A stretch of DNA of 64,000 nucleotides, taken from positions 2,170,001-2,234,000 of the forward strand of contig CP064979.1 in NCBI GenBank assembly GCA_016699575.1, written 5' to 3'. Position numbers and translations under genes: made by a program. Under the pieces are notes generated by a model, which saw only the letters and a program-made list of their open reading frames with translations, searched no databases and had not been told where the DNA came from. Below, piece after piece: positions 35,527 through 44,458 of the stretch. Every line of letters begins with the position of its first letter. Position 1 is the stretch's first letter. The DNA is from Flavobacteriales bacterium. Lineage in GTDB: Bacteria > Bacteroidota > Bacteroidia > Flavobacteriales_F > PHOS-HE28.

Positions 35527-35679
35527 GGGTCGTTGTATTGGGCCGGCACGGCCCTCGATATCACATCACGCACCAACAGCACGGTTGGTTGGATACACTC
35601 GGTGCATTTAGGAATGAATTAGGCTTTTGTGTGGCCGGCGAGCTTCTCCCATCCGCCAAGGCTTACCATGCACGGACGC

Positions 35680-37506
35680 TCATCGGATCAGCGTCACATG
35701 CCCGTATTCGACCACCCGATCAGTTGTGCCGCGCTGCTGTGCCTGCATGCGCCAAGCATACACTCCGACCGGTGTCTCCACGCCCTTCGTTCGTCCATGC
35801 CATGTGGCTTCCGGGTCTGTAGTTTCAAAGACCACCTGCCCCCACCGATCGAATAGCTGCAGGCTGAACCCAACCGGGTCCATGTCGCGCACAACCGCGC
35901 CGAACAGGTCGTTGATCCCATCGCCGTTCGGTGAAAAGGCATTGGGGAGGTAGACGCTGGTGGACCCAGGAATCGTCAATTGGAACCAAGTCGTGTCCAG
36001 ACAACCCCATTCGTTCATCACAATGAGTTGTACGGCATGCGTGATCCCTCCCTCATCGGGGAAGATGAAGAGCGCATCCTCGTTATCGCTCATTTGTTCG
36101 TTAGGGCCCGTGCCGCTCGTCCACCACCAAGACACCACATCCGATGTGCTTACGCTTTGGAGTTGTACCTCGGTATCGAAAACGCTCAGGTTGGTCGTAT
36201 CCGCTGCGATCCCGGCCACCGGGCTCGGATGGACCTCGATGGTCGCGAGAACCGTGTCCGTCCGGCAGCCCGAGCTGTCGGTCAATTGAAGGATGACGGC
36301 ATACGTTCCTGCATGCTGAAAGGTGGACGTTCCATCGCAGGTTGGGCTCAGTACCCCATTTCCGAAGTTCCACAAACAACTGGTGTTCGGGTTGGGCGAT
36401 ACTTGGCTGTGAGTGAAGCTCAACGGAGCACATCCCTCAAGAGGTGTTACGCTTGCATTCACTGGCGGTGGTGCGGGCGGCGGCACCAGTTGGGTCGCAA
36501 CTAAGCAATCCATGCCGCCATTCGCGACCACCATGGAGTAAGCTCCGCTGGTGAGCCCTTCTTGAGAAATGTTCAAAACGCTATCGGTTTCTCCAATGAG
36601 TGCAACCCCATCGAAATACCATTGGATGCTTCCTCCAGGTGCGCCGAGAGTACCTGTCATCACAAGGTCATTCGTGCATAAGGCGCCGTCAACGCTGATG
36701 GAAGGCGATTGTGCTGCGACACCTAGAGATAGATCGTCGTAGAAGAAGTAGGTCATGGTCGAGTCGGGGTAGGGCATGTACTGATAACCGGCGGGCAGCG
36801 TGCAGGGGGGGCCGAACATGACCATCGCGATATCGATCGGGGGAGTGAAGCTGAGGTTCAGGGTTGTCCATGCACTATCAGGCGCGTAGGCCATGGCCCC
36901 AAGCTCGATGAACCCATTGGATACTGGACAACCGGTGGTCGGTATTGGTAACGCCATACAAGCTGGTGCGCCGAAGAGTGTGATGTTGATGGGAGGCGCA
37001 TTGGTCGTCATCCAATTGGCCGTTGGGGGCCATCCGCTGATGTACTCCATGGCGGCCACATCCATGCGGAAATCATAGGTGGTGCCGGCCTCCAGATGCT
37101 GTAACAAACAGCAGCCGAACAGGTCTTCTTGTCCTGGGAAGGATATAAGACCACCCATCATGCTCGCACCATCTGTTGGTGCCGGTTGGTTGGGCTGGTT
37201 CATCCCTGTCGGCCAGTAATCACTGCTCGCCAGGGTACCTCGGAACCAGCCGTATGCACATTCAGGTCCACCGCTGTACAAGCCTGGGGTGAATGTGCAA
37301 CTTGTTGCCTCGAACGACGGGTTCGGCAGCAATTGGGTCGGAGCGCATGCACATTCGGCGGTGTCATTCAAGTCCACCAGTCCATCGCCATCATCGTCAA
37401 GTCCGTTGTTGCATACTTCCTGCGCTCTACTTGTCAGCGGTATCAGCAGGACAAGGATGGATGCAATTGAGCTTCTGCATATGGCCCGAAGGTTCGTCGT
37501 TCTCAT
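35680..37506 (-). CDS. Secreted PKD protein with gliding-motility (T9SS type B) C-terminus
   Basis: The signal peptide (SIASILVLLIPLTSRAQ) is followed by a calcium-binding-like 'CNNGLDDDGDGLVDLNDTAE' loop, then a jelly-roll-like region, an Ig-like domain and a PKD domain ('CAPLSFTHSQ', 'CLWNFGNGVLSPTCDG'). The type B sorting domain is 'VYLPNAFSPNGDGINDLFG', 'LQLFDRWGQVVFETT', 'VGVYAWRMQAQ'. About 608 residues. If the ATG at 37524 is used, it overlaps the stop of the protease gene upstream (ATGA), suggesting coupled expression of a T9SS type A protease and a type B protein. Confidence 0.88.
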   Translation of the reverse strand: MRTTNLRAICRSSIASILVLLIPLTSRAQEVCNNGLDDDGDGLVDLNDTAECACAPTQLLPNPSFEATSCTFTPGLYSGGPECAYGWFRGTLASSDYWPTGMNQPNQPAPTDGASMMGGLISFPGQEDLFGCCLLQHLEAGTTYDFRMDVAAMEYISGWPPTANWMTTNAPPINITLFGAPACMALPIPTTGCPVSNGFIELGAMAYAPDSAWTTLNLSFTPPIDIAMVMFGPPCTLPAGYQYMPYPDSTMTYFFYDDLSLGVAAQSPSISVDGALCTNDLVMTGTLGAPGGSIQWYFDGVALIGETDSVLNISQEGLTSGAYSMVVANGGMDCLVATQLVPPPAPPPVNASVTPLEGCAPLSFTHSQVSPNPNTSCLWNFGNGVLSPTCDGTSTFQHAGTYAVILQLTDSSGCRTDTVLATIEVHPSPVAGIAADTTNLSVFDTEVQLQSVSTSDVVSWWWTSGTGPNEQMSDNEDALFIFPDEGGITHAVQLIVMNEWGCLDTTWFQLTIPGSTSVYLPNAFSPNGDGINDLFGAVVRDMDPVGFSLQLFDRWGQVVFETTDPEATWHGRTKGVETPVGVYAWRMQAQQRGTTDRVVEYGHVTLIR

Positions 37507-37520
37507 CCGAGCAGCGCACA

Positions 37521-38798
37521 TCATTTGCCTTCCACCACGAACCGCCCAGTGGCCCTCATGACTCCGTCCGCAATCAAGCGGTATACATAAAGTCCGCTCT
37601 CTAGCGCGGATACATCAATTGTGGTCTCCCGTCCGCCAACAACAGCATGCGATACGATCCGCCCTTGAGCATCAATGATCTCGACTTTTGCCTTTTGGCC
37701 AGGCATGTTTTCCAGAACAACTGTGACCCAATGGTGTGCAGGATTTGGGTAAGCGTAACTTCTGAACTCCGCATTGACATGTTCATCCAAACCGACGGTG
37801 GAATTGTCGACTATCACCTGAGCATAAGCCTGGAGCAGTTCAGGACTAAGACGCTGGTGTCTGTCGCGTGTAGCCCAAGCTGATGTTGCGAAGGCCAGAA
37901 AAGATGCATTATCGGTGTAGATCAAGGAGCTGCCGCTCTCGCCAGGAACACCGTGTGACTCCGTGCCCGGAACGCTCAACTCACCAGGGCTCCACGTAGG
38001 ATCCACGTATCCAAAGCGGTAGTACATGGTGTCGCCGTTGTAGTGCAGCGTAGTATCGAACGGATCCGTAATTCCTGGATAGCTGAACTTGTGGAACACT
38101 TTGTCCGTGAAGTAGGTGTCATCTGTTGTACTGGCCAACCCAAGCCAGCCGGTCTGGTCACCGACGGGTTCTCGTAGTTCGAGCAGGGCCGCATCGAGGT
38201 ACCCTGTGTGGTTCGAGTATCGCATGGGTATATAAGCTTTCTGGGCAACTATGTTTCCAAGTGGCTCAAGGCCCTCGTCATAGGCTAATGCCACCGAAAA
38301 ACTGTCGGCCAACCATTCTCCTTCAATGTTCCAAGTACCGTAACTGCGTAAACAGTGAGTAGCAACAAGCGCGTGGCGCCTGCCCACCAGGTTTGCTGAA
38401 CACTGGTTTGATCGAACGCCATCGACGTACTTGAACAAGTGCCCCGCTGTGCGCGCTGGGAACGTCGTTACATCAAACCAGTCGGCAGCAGGGGTAGGCT
38501 TGTTGAACTGTGCTCCCGCCCAAAGGTTCGTCGTGGGCGGCACCAAGGATAGTAGCTCCACATTTCCCATCGAACCTGTGTTCCAATCAGTGCTGTAGAA
38601 CGTTGGCACGGTGTCGTATGTGAAAGCATCGACCGTGTCGATGATGCCAGTGGCGAATTCTCGCACCAGCAGTTCCTCGGACTGTCCGCTCGCTAAGGGC
38701 GCGGTAAGTGTGCTGATCAGCATCGCGCAGAACAAATGTTGAATTCCTTTCCTGCCATCACAGGCCTGGGTGTTTCGATTGGCAACTTGGGCTTTCAT
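37521..38798 (-). CDS. Secreted trypsin-like serine protease with T9SS type A domain
   Basis: A chymotrypsin-fold protease of 425 residues. His is in 'RRHALVATHCLRSYG', Asp in 'HTGYLDAALLELREPVG' and Ser in 'SHGVPGESGSSLIYTD' (GESGSS), so the catalytic triad is complete. Cys in 'CSANLVGRRHALVATHC' could form the usual His-loop disulphide. The N-terminus is a signal peptide ending near 'TAPLASGQ'. The C-terminal ~75 residues are a type A sorting domain ('AYPNPAHHWVTVVLE', 'IDVSALESGLYVYRL'). It should be secreted by T9SS and act outside the cell. Confidence 0.88.
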   Translation of the reverse strand: MKAQVANRNTQACDGRKGIQHLFCAMLISTLTAPLASGQSEELLVREFATGIIDTVDAFTYDTVPTFYSTDWNTGSMGNVELLSLVPPTTNLWAGAQFNKPTPAADWFDVTTFPARTAGHLFKYVDGVRSNQCSANLVGRRHALVATHCLRSYGTWNIEGEWLADSFSVALAYDEGLEPLGNIVAQKAYIPMRYSNHTGYLDAALLELREPVGDQTGWLGLASTTDDTYFTDKVFHKFSYPGITDPFDTTLHYNGDTMYYRFGYVDPTWSPGELSVPGTESHGVPGESGSSLIYTDNASFLAFATSAWATRDRHQRLSPELLQAYAQVIVDNSTVGLDEHVNAEFRSYAYPNPAHHWVTVVLENMPGQKAKVEIIDAQGRIVSHAVVGGRETTIDVSALESGLYVYRLIADGVMRATGRFVVEGK

Positions 38799-38871
38799 CT
38801 GTTGTTTAGTTGGTGTTGTTTGGTAATAGGCGAGTCACTTTCCGACAAGGTGACATCCATACCTCTAGTTC

Positions 38872-40518
38872 TCACTGTACGAGAACATGGATGACCTCCC
38901 TAGCACTGGCGCTCGTTACAACTAGCTGGTACACACCAGTTGGTAGGCTGACCAAATCGGGCAATCCTATTTGCTCCTCACGCCTCAATCCGGTCTGGTA
39001 CAATGCGGGTGTGAGTACATCACTTCCAAGAATATCCAAGAACCGCAGGTTCGTCGCGCCGGAGTGTTCCCTATTCACTTGAAGCACTGTCTCGGGCGTT
39101 ATTGGAACAGGATAGGCTATACTGCCAATCAACCTTTCTGAATTGTCTTCGACTCCGCTCAAAAACGATTCATCCAAACGGAAGAGCACGATATCCGAAA
39201 CCCAGAGGGAGTCAGGGTTAGGCGTGCCGCCAAGTACCACCACGTGCCCGTCGGGCTGTGTAGATATGTTTGCCCGAGCACCGTCAACCGGAACGATCGA
39301 AGCGATGTGTGCCGGTGAAGGCGATCCGAAATCAGCATCGATGGTGCCGTCTGCCAGAAGATGCGCCACCCCATATCCAGATCCGAAGCTTGTCGTCGCG
39401 ACGGCGTAGATGCTGCCATCTATCGCCGCGGTCAGATCCATCCCTCGGCACCGATCGGCAGCCCCGAATACGATCTCGCGGGCCCCATCCACCCCGAATG
39501 TCGCATCTATCAGGCCGTTGACCGTGAACCGATGTACTACGGCCCTTTCCACGGCGGTCAGGTCCTGAGAGGTGATCGAGAGATAGCTCACGGTGACAGG
39601 TCTTCCCGAAGGGTCCAGGTCCACAGCGTTCACCACAATACCTTGTGTGGCATGCGTGATCTGCGTTACCCCGGGCAGTTCACCGAACGTCACATCCTGG
39701 ACCCCTTGCGTATCGAATGCGCGCAGGAACAAGCCATCGTTTGTCTGCGGTATCCAGTAGCTTCCCGCGACCACGATACTACCATCGTTCCGTACCCGTA
39801 CACCGCTGATCTGGTCATGTCCTGCACTGAACGACTGCGCCAGCACGCCACCAGTACCGAACATCGGATCCAAGGTTCCATTCAGGTCGAACTTGAAAAG
39901 CAACGAATTCCGATACCCTCCGAGCAGCCTGGTCGCCCCACCAACAACAATGCTCCCGTCGGGCCCAACGGCCATATCACCGAAGGTGTCCCAGCCGTTT
40001 CCAGTGTTCGTCGCGTGCGCCACACCTGTACCGTTGAAAGTCGCGTCCAATTGTCCGTCCGGCATCAGTCGTGCCACATAAACATCGCCCAGGTCAATAG
40101 GAACACCCGCACAACTTCCACCGACCAAAATGCGCCCCAGGTCGTCCACATGGATGGCATCCGGCCGACCCACCCTGAGCGTGGCAGGCAGCACAACACG
40201 GCCGAGTGTTCCGAACGCAGGATCAGGTTGCCCGTCACCTAGGAATCGCCAGATCTCGTGCTCCTGCGCCACGAACTCCCAATCGGGATCCAGCGCGTAT
40301 TCATGAACAGCGGTTGCGATGATCTTGCCATCAGGTTGTATCGCAACAGCCCCGGGCTGATCCCTTCCGAGGGGTCGTTCGATCGGCAAGATCCCAGAGC
40401 TTCCGAAACTGTTGTCCAGGCTGCCTGGTTGGGCAACTAGCCCAGGTGAGCTGAAGGCTACGCTCAATGCGCAAGCAATGGCTGGAAGCCAGGATTGCTT
40501 GACAAAGGGTCCCTGCAT
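38872..40518 (-). CDS. Secreted delta-60 repeat protein with T9SS-like C-terminus
   Basis: After a signal peptide (SWLPAIACALSVAFSSPGLVAQ) come seven delta-60 repeats. Each has a 'GxxDxxFGxxG' end: 'GSLDNSFGSSG', 'GQPDPAFGTLG', 'GQLDATFNGTG', 'GTLDPMFGTGG', 'GVQDVTFGE', 'GLIDATFGVDG' and 'GTIDADFGS'. They are separated by 'IAVQPDGKI..VGG'-like strands, and form a propeller-type fold. The last ~85 residues ('AYPVPITPETVLQVN', 'LPDLVSLPTGVYQLVVTS') are a divergent type A sorting domain. 548 residues from the ATG at 40518. Confidence 0.85.
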   Translation of the reverse strand: MQGPFVKQSWLPAIACALSVAFSSPGLVAQPGSLDNSFGSSGILPIERPLGRDQPGAVAIQPDGKIIATAVHEYALDPDWEFVAQEHEIWRFLGDGQPDPAFGTLGRVVLPATLRVGRPDAIHVDDLGRILVGGSCAGVPIDLGDVYVARLMPDGQLDATFNGTGVAHATNTGNGWDTFGDMAVGPDGSIVVGGATRLLGGYRNSLLFKFDLNGTLDPMFGTGGVLAQSFSAGHDQISGVRVRNDGSIVVAGSYWIPQTNDGLFLRAFDTQGVQDVTFGELPGVTQITHATQGIVVNAVDLDPSGRPVTVSYLSITSQDLTAVERAVVHRFTVNGLIDATFGVDGAREIVFGAADRCRGMDLTAAIDGSIYAVATTSFGSGYGVAHLLADGTIDADFGSPSPAHIASIVPVDGARANISTQPDGHVVVLGGTPNPDSLWVSDIVLFRLDESFLSGVEDNSERLIGSIAYPVPITPETVLQVNREHSGATNLRFLDILGSDVLTPALYQTGLRREEQIGLPDLVSLPTGVYQLVVTSASAREVIHVLVQ

Positions 40519-40578
40519 GTTGTCCGGCGATGAACTGGTAGGAGCACATGGACTGGTTACATACATGATTCAATGGCG

Positions 40579-42465
40579 TTAGTCGATGGTCACGCGTTTA
40601 ACGGTCGTCCGGGTTCCGTCCTTGACGCGCACAGTGTAAACGCCTTTGCCAAGGCCGTCGAGCTGCAGTTCCGCCTTGCCGGTGAACGTGTCGCTCATGA
40701 GCAACGCTCCTCTTGCGTCGTACAGTTCAAGGGAGCACGAACTGTTGTTTTCCATACGGATCGAGATAGCGCCAGCACTCGGATTAGGGAACACATCGAT
40801 CCAATCAACGTCGTTGGGCATTTCCGACAGTCCGACTGTTGGACTGCTGCTAAGCCTTATTGCGTAAGCGTTGCCATTGGTATACGTATGATTATCTACT
40901 GGGAAGTTCACCATGCTCGCCCGGCCCGGTTGAGGGAATGTGACATCATCAATGATCCTGATCACATTGGCGTTGCTCGAACTGAACAGTTGCACTGCTG
41001 CGTAGTAGGCCCCTGGTGCGAGTGTCACCGGCGGGTCGAATGGTATTTCGATCCGGCCGTTGTCAAGATGCCATTGTGCGATCTCCAAGTCGTCGCTCTC
41101 GACGAAGGGTGAACTCATGTCGTCAGCGATCACAGCCGCGGAGTCATGTATGCTCGCAATGAGCACCCCGCCAGTTTCCGTGCCGTTCCCTAACAGAACC
41201 TCCAAGCCGTGTGCTGTGAATGGTGCTGCCACTTCGTACAACGCCATGGCGTATAATCCGTCAGCGGCACCGGCAAAAGTTGTCGTTCTTACCGTGGTCA
41301 ATAGTTCCGTTCCCGGTGGATGGTTTCCGATCCCGTCCACGGAGTACACATCACCGGTTATTTCAAAGCGACGTACGCTCTGGTTGTCCTGTGGTTGATC
41401 ATCGGACGGCGATTGATCCGAAGTGAGCGCGAATGTGCATTCATACACCTGCTCGGTCAATGTTGCCGTTGTGTTCAGAACGGATTCGAACTGATCTCCA
41501 GCAAGCATGTTCGGTTCGGTCCCGTTCATAGTGAAAGCGCTGGTCGTCGCAGTTAACGAAACGTTGGTCTGGTCGCCAGTACCCCGGTTCTCGTACGTGT
41601 TCGTGGCGTACATGGTCCCGGTATATTGTGATGCCGGAATGCGGCCATAGTTCACCCTGCTTGCAGTATGCGAGAGAAGACTTGCACTGATGGCCAGGTC
41701 GAATTGGGGCTGCTGCTCTATCTGGACATCATCAACGTACCAAGCGTAGCCCCAGATACCATACCAGTAGAACCTGACCCACACGTTCGCCTGGCCACCG
41801 GCAGCATCACTGATATTGATGCGTTTCACGGTTGGGTTACCGGGTGAGACGGCTTGGGTCAACTCCTGGTCCTTCCAAACAGCGTACAGACCCACGGGTA
41901 GTCCTACCGTAGCAGTGTCGCTTGGCGGCTGTGGCCAGTTGATGCCGTCTGTGCTCACCGCAATGTAAGTCTGCTCGGTTGTGAATCTGCGGTATTGCGT
42001 TTCGAATTGTAGGATCACATTAGGGTAAAGGCTCAGGTCGATCGGGTCGGCAGTGGTCAGGTAGCTTTTTTCATAAGTGCTCGTGTTATTGTTCCCGCAG
42101 TCTGAACACAGCATAGCGTACCCGTTGGACGCTGTTGTGCTCTGGATCGCAGGTGTACCGGTTGGGCCGGGGCTCACCAGACCAGTCCCGACCTCCCAGT
42201 CCATCGCGAATCCTCCAGCGTCGTGGCTGATCGTCCAGTCGGCTGCAGCCGAAATATCATTGGACCAGATGACCGCTCCTTTGGGGTGCCCTGTTGGGGC
42301 ACTCCTCGTGGTCCCCTCTTCATACGGCAACTTTTGAGCATTGGCGTTCACTAATTGCTGCCCGAATGCTGCGCTTCCGACTGCCAGGGCGACCGCCATC
42401 GCGAATACCTTGGGTGCTGGTGTGGTATCAAGAATTGAAGTTGACTTGAAGGCTGTGGACATCAT
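40579..42465 (-). CDS. Secreted multidomain protein with T9SS type A domain
   Basis: The signal peptide (VFAMAVALAVGSAAFGQ) is followed by a MAM/jelly-roll-like domain ('DWTISHDAGGFAMDWEVG', 'YPNVILQFETQYRRF', 'YAWYVDDVQIEQQ'), a fibronectin-type or Ig-like region and a further beta-rich domain. It ends in a clear type A sorting domain: 'VFPNPSAGAISIRMEN', 'LELYDARGALLMSDTF', 'LGKGVYTVRVKDGTRTTVKR'. 628 residues from the ATG at 42465. Such domains often bind glycans or other surface proteins; no catalytic motif is visible. Confidence 0.85.
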   Translation of the reverse strand: MMSTAFKSTSILDTTPAPKVFAMAVALAVGSAAFGQQLVNANAQKLPYEEGTTRSAPTGHPKGAVIWSNDISAAADWTISHDAGGFAMDWEVGTGLVSPGPTGTPAIQSTTASNGYAMLCSDCGNNNTSTYEKSYLTTADPIDLSLYPNVILQFETQYRRFTTEQTYIAVSTDGINWPQPPSDTATVGLPVGLYAVWKDQELTQAVSPGNPTVKRINISDAAGGQANVWVRFYWYGIWGYAWYVDDVQIEQQPQFDLAISASLLSHTASRVNYGRIPASQYTGTMYATNTYENRGTGDQTNVSLTATTSAFTMNGTEPNMLAGDQFESVLNTTATLTEQVYECTFALTSDQSPSDDQPQDNQSVRRFEITGDVYSVDGIGNHPPGTELLTTVRTTTFAGAADGLYAMALYEVAAPFTAHGLEVLLGNGTETGGVLIASIHDSAAVIADDMSSPFVESDDLEIAQWHLDNGRIEIPFDPPVTLAPGAYYAAVQLFSSSNANVIRIIDDVTFPQPGRASMVNFPVDNHTYTNGNAYAIRLSSSPTVGLSEMPNDVDWIDVFPNPSAGAISIRMENNSSCSLELYDARGALLMSDTFTGKAELQLDGLGKGVYTVRVKDGTRTTVKRVTID

Positions 42466-42491
42466 CGTGCGTAGCTTAGTGCGTGAGGTGC

Positions 42492-44309
42492 TTAGTTGAT
42501 CAATGGCACTGGGGTGGTCTGCTTTCTTTCTCCGCACCCAGCGCTCATTAACAGCACCTCGTTGCTCAAATTGCCAAGAGGTATCTTAAAAGATCCTGAA
42601 AGCCGTCCGGTGGTCAATACCTGGCCGTTTGTTCTGTGAAGGGTCCAGGTGCCCGACGGGCATTCTGCGGTCGTTGTAACCAGCATAAAGTCATTGGCGC
42701 TTTCCATCTGAACTGTGAAGAGTTGTTCCTCATCAAGCGTGGTGTTCGGTGCTTCGGGCACCGCTGTGGTGGGCGCATCTCCTTCTACTATGGTATGCCG
42801 TGCATTTGCAGCTAGTATTCCGAAGCTTTGCACAAGGCCTGAAGGCCATCGTACTTCCAATGAATCAATGCTTGTTGCATCGCCAAGTCCGAAATGCGCG
42901 CGTAGGTCATTGTGCCCCTGGAAGCTGTTCTGTGCGTTCACTTCCCTTATCTGCCAACGCGGAACACCGTTGATCGTCGCCTTCAACCGCACCAGCCCGC
43001 CCAGCGCGGTCGTGCCCGAGGCCGTGCCGACAAGCTTTAAGGAGTACCAGCTGCGGTTGCCCGCCACCGTGTCATTGCGGAATAGGGCCTTTGATGCGTT
43101 CGATCCATAGACGAACAGGTCCAGATCCCCATCATTGTCCATGTCGCCGTTCGCGCAGCCCGTGCTGCCGTTCGCTGTACTTATGCTACCCGCTTCGTGG
43201 GTAAAGGTTCCGGTGCCATCGTTGCTATAGTACCGCACCGAAGCATAGTCACTCGTGATCACCACGTCCAGGTCTCCGTCATTGTCATAGTCCCCCCAGC
43301 AGTTGGCCAGTCGTGGAAGTCCTGTTGTCCAAGGTGTAGATTCCGGCGAGTAAATGCCGCTATTGTTCCGATAGAAGCGCGAGGCCGCGCCAGCATAGTT
43401 CGTCAGGCACAGGTCCAGATCACCGTCGTTGTCCGCATCGATGAAATTGTAGCACTGTCCATCTTGCTGCACGCTCGCGAAAGCCTCGGTGGTCATCTCG
43501 ATCAAGGTGTCTTCGCCTAGCTCGATCCGCATGTTCCGATAACAGTGGTCGTATCCGGGTGATCCCCCGGGACCACTGGCGATGAACAGGTCCATGTCCC
43601 CATCCAAGTCGTAGTCGCTCCAGTATGGCACGGTATAAGGGGCCAGCGACTCAGTGAAATCGTATCCACGAACAGGTTCGGGGGCGAATGTTCCGTCGCT
43701 GCGGTAAAAGCGGCAAGGGCGCTGCGCAGCACCGGCCGGATGGAAGCCCGTTGCATGTACGTAAAGGACCTCCGGATACCCATCGCCGTTCGTCTCCCCG
43801 AAGGCACATCCCCAACTGGCGAGTTCAGAAAGACTGTCCAATGCGGTCGTCGCGTCCGTGAAGCTTCCGTCCCCGTTGTTCAGGTACAGCCCGGATGGAT
43901 ACTGAGCCAGCGCACAATCCATATCACCGTCGTTGTCCGCATCCGCCCAGCTCGATCCTCCCGGGAACTGGAGCGGAGCGGTACCGATCACACTGGTCAC
44001 CTGTATGAACGCACCCCCACCGTCGTTGCGGAACAGGAAGTTTGGTGCCGCGAACAGGTCAATGTCGTTGTCGTTGTCGTAGTCCACCCAAGCAGCTCCT
44101 TTGTACAAGCCGTTCGAGGTGAACGCAACGATCGGATTGCTTGCATCGGTGATCATGGTCCATCCACCCTGGCCCATCGCCGTTGTCGCGAGGACAAGCA
44201 GGCTCAAGGTCAACGCGTGCCGCCCGGTATTGGCGCGACCTTGGTGTTGCGCGTTTGCTGTCCTCAGAACAGCCGCGAGGGTGGTTGAACAGGTCCGGGT
44301 GATCATCAT
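42492..44309 (-). CDS. Secreted VCBS/FG-GAP and UnbV-type repeat protein
   Basis: Seven calcium-binding FG-GAP/VCBS-type repeats are visible, e.g. 'WVDYDNDNDIDLFAAP', 'WADADNDGDMDCALAQ', 'WSDYDLDGDMDLFIA', 'FIDADNDGDLDLCLT', 'WGDYDNDGDLDVVIT' and 'NGDMDNDGDLDLFVY', each a DxDxDG loop. An ASPIC/UnbV domain follows ('AHFGLGDATSIDSLEVRWPS'). The signal peptide ends near 'LVLATTAMGQ'. The C-terminal ~70 residues are beta-rich and probably a sorting domain but lack the usual PNP. 605 residues with the ATG at 44309; 44342 is an alternative. Likely an integrin-like propeller at the surface. Confidence 0.85.
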   Translation of the reverse strand: MMITRTCSTTLAAVLRTANAQHQGRANTGRHALTLSLLVLATTAMGQGGWTMITDASNPIVAFTSNGLYKGAAWVDYDNDNDIDLFAAPNFLFRNDGGGAFIQVTSVIGTAPLQFPGGSSWADADNDGDMDCALAQYPSGLYLNNGDGSFTDATTALDSLSELASWGCAFGETNGDGYPEVLYVHATGFHPAGAAQRPCRFYRSDGTFAPEPVRGYDFTESLAPYTVPYWSDYDLDGDMDLFIASGPGGSPGYDHCYRNMRIELGEDTLIEMTTEAFASVQQDGQCYNFIDADNDGDLDLCLTNYAGAASRFYRNNSGIYSPESTPWTTGLPRLANCWGDYDNDGDLDVVITSDYASVRYYSNDGTGTFTHEAGSISTANGSTGCANGDMDNDGDLDLFVYGSNASKALFRNDTVAGNRSWYSLKLVGTASGTTALGGLVRLKATINGVPRWQIREVNAQNSFQGHNDLRAHFGLGDATSIDSLEVRWPSGLVQSFGILAANARHTIVEGDAPTTAVPEAPNTTLDEEQLFTVQMESANDFMLVTTTAECPSGTWTLHRTNGQVLTTGRLSGSFKIPLGNLSNEVLLMSAGCGERKQTTPVPLIN

Positions 44310-44458
44310 TGCGCGTTGGTTCGTACGGTCAGGTGTACTCATCCCACGAAGCAACAGGCCACCTGAGCTGCTTCTGCACCGCTCATATCAATTAGGAAAC
44401 AATTAGTGCATCACACGCAGCCGATCCCTGTCCTACATCCTGGGTTCACCCGTCGCGC

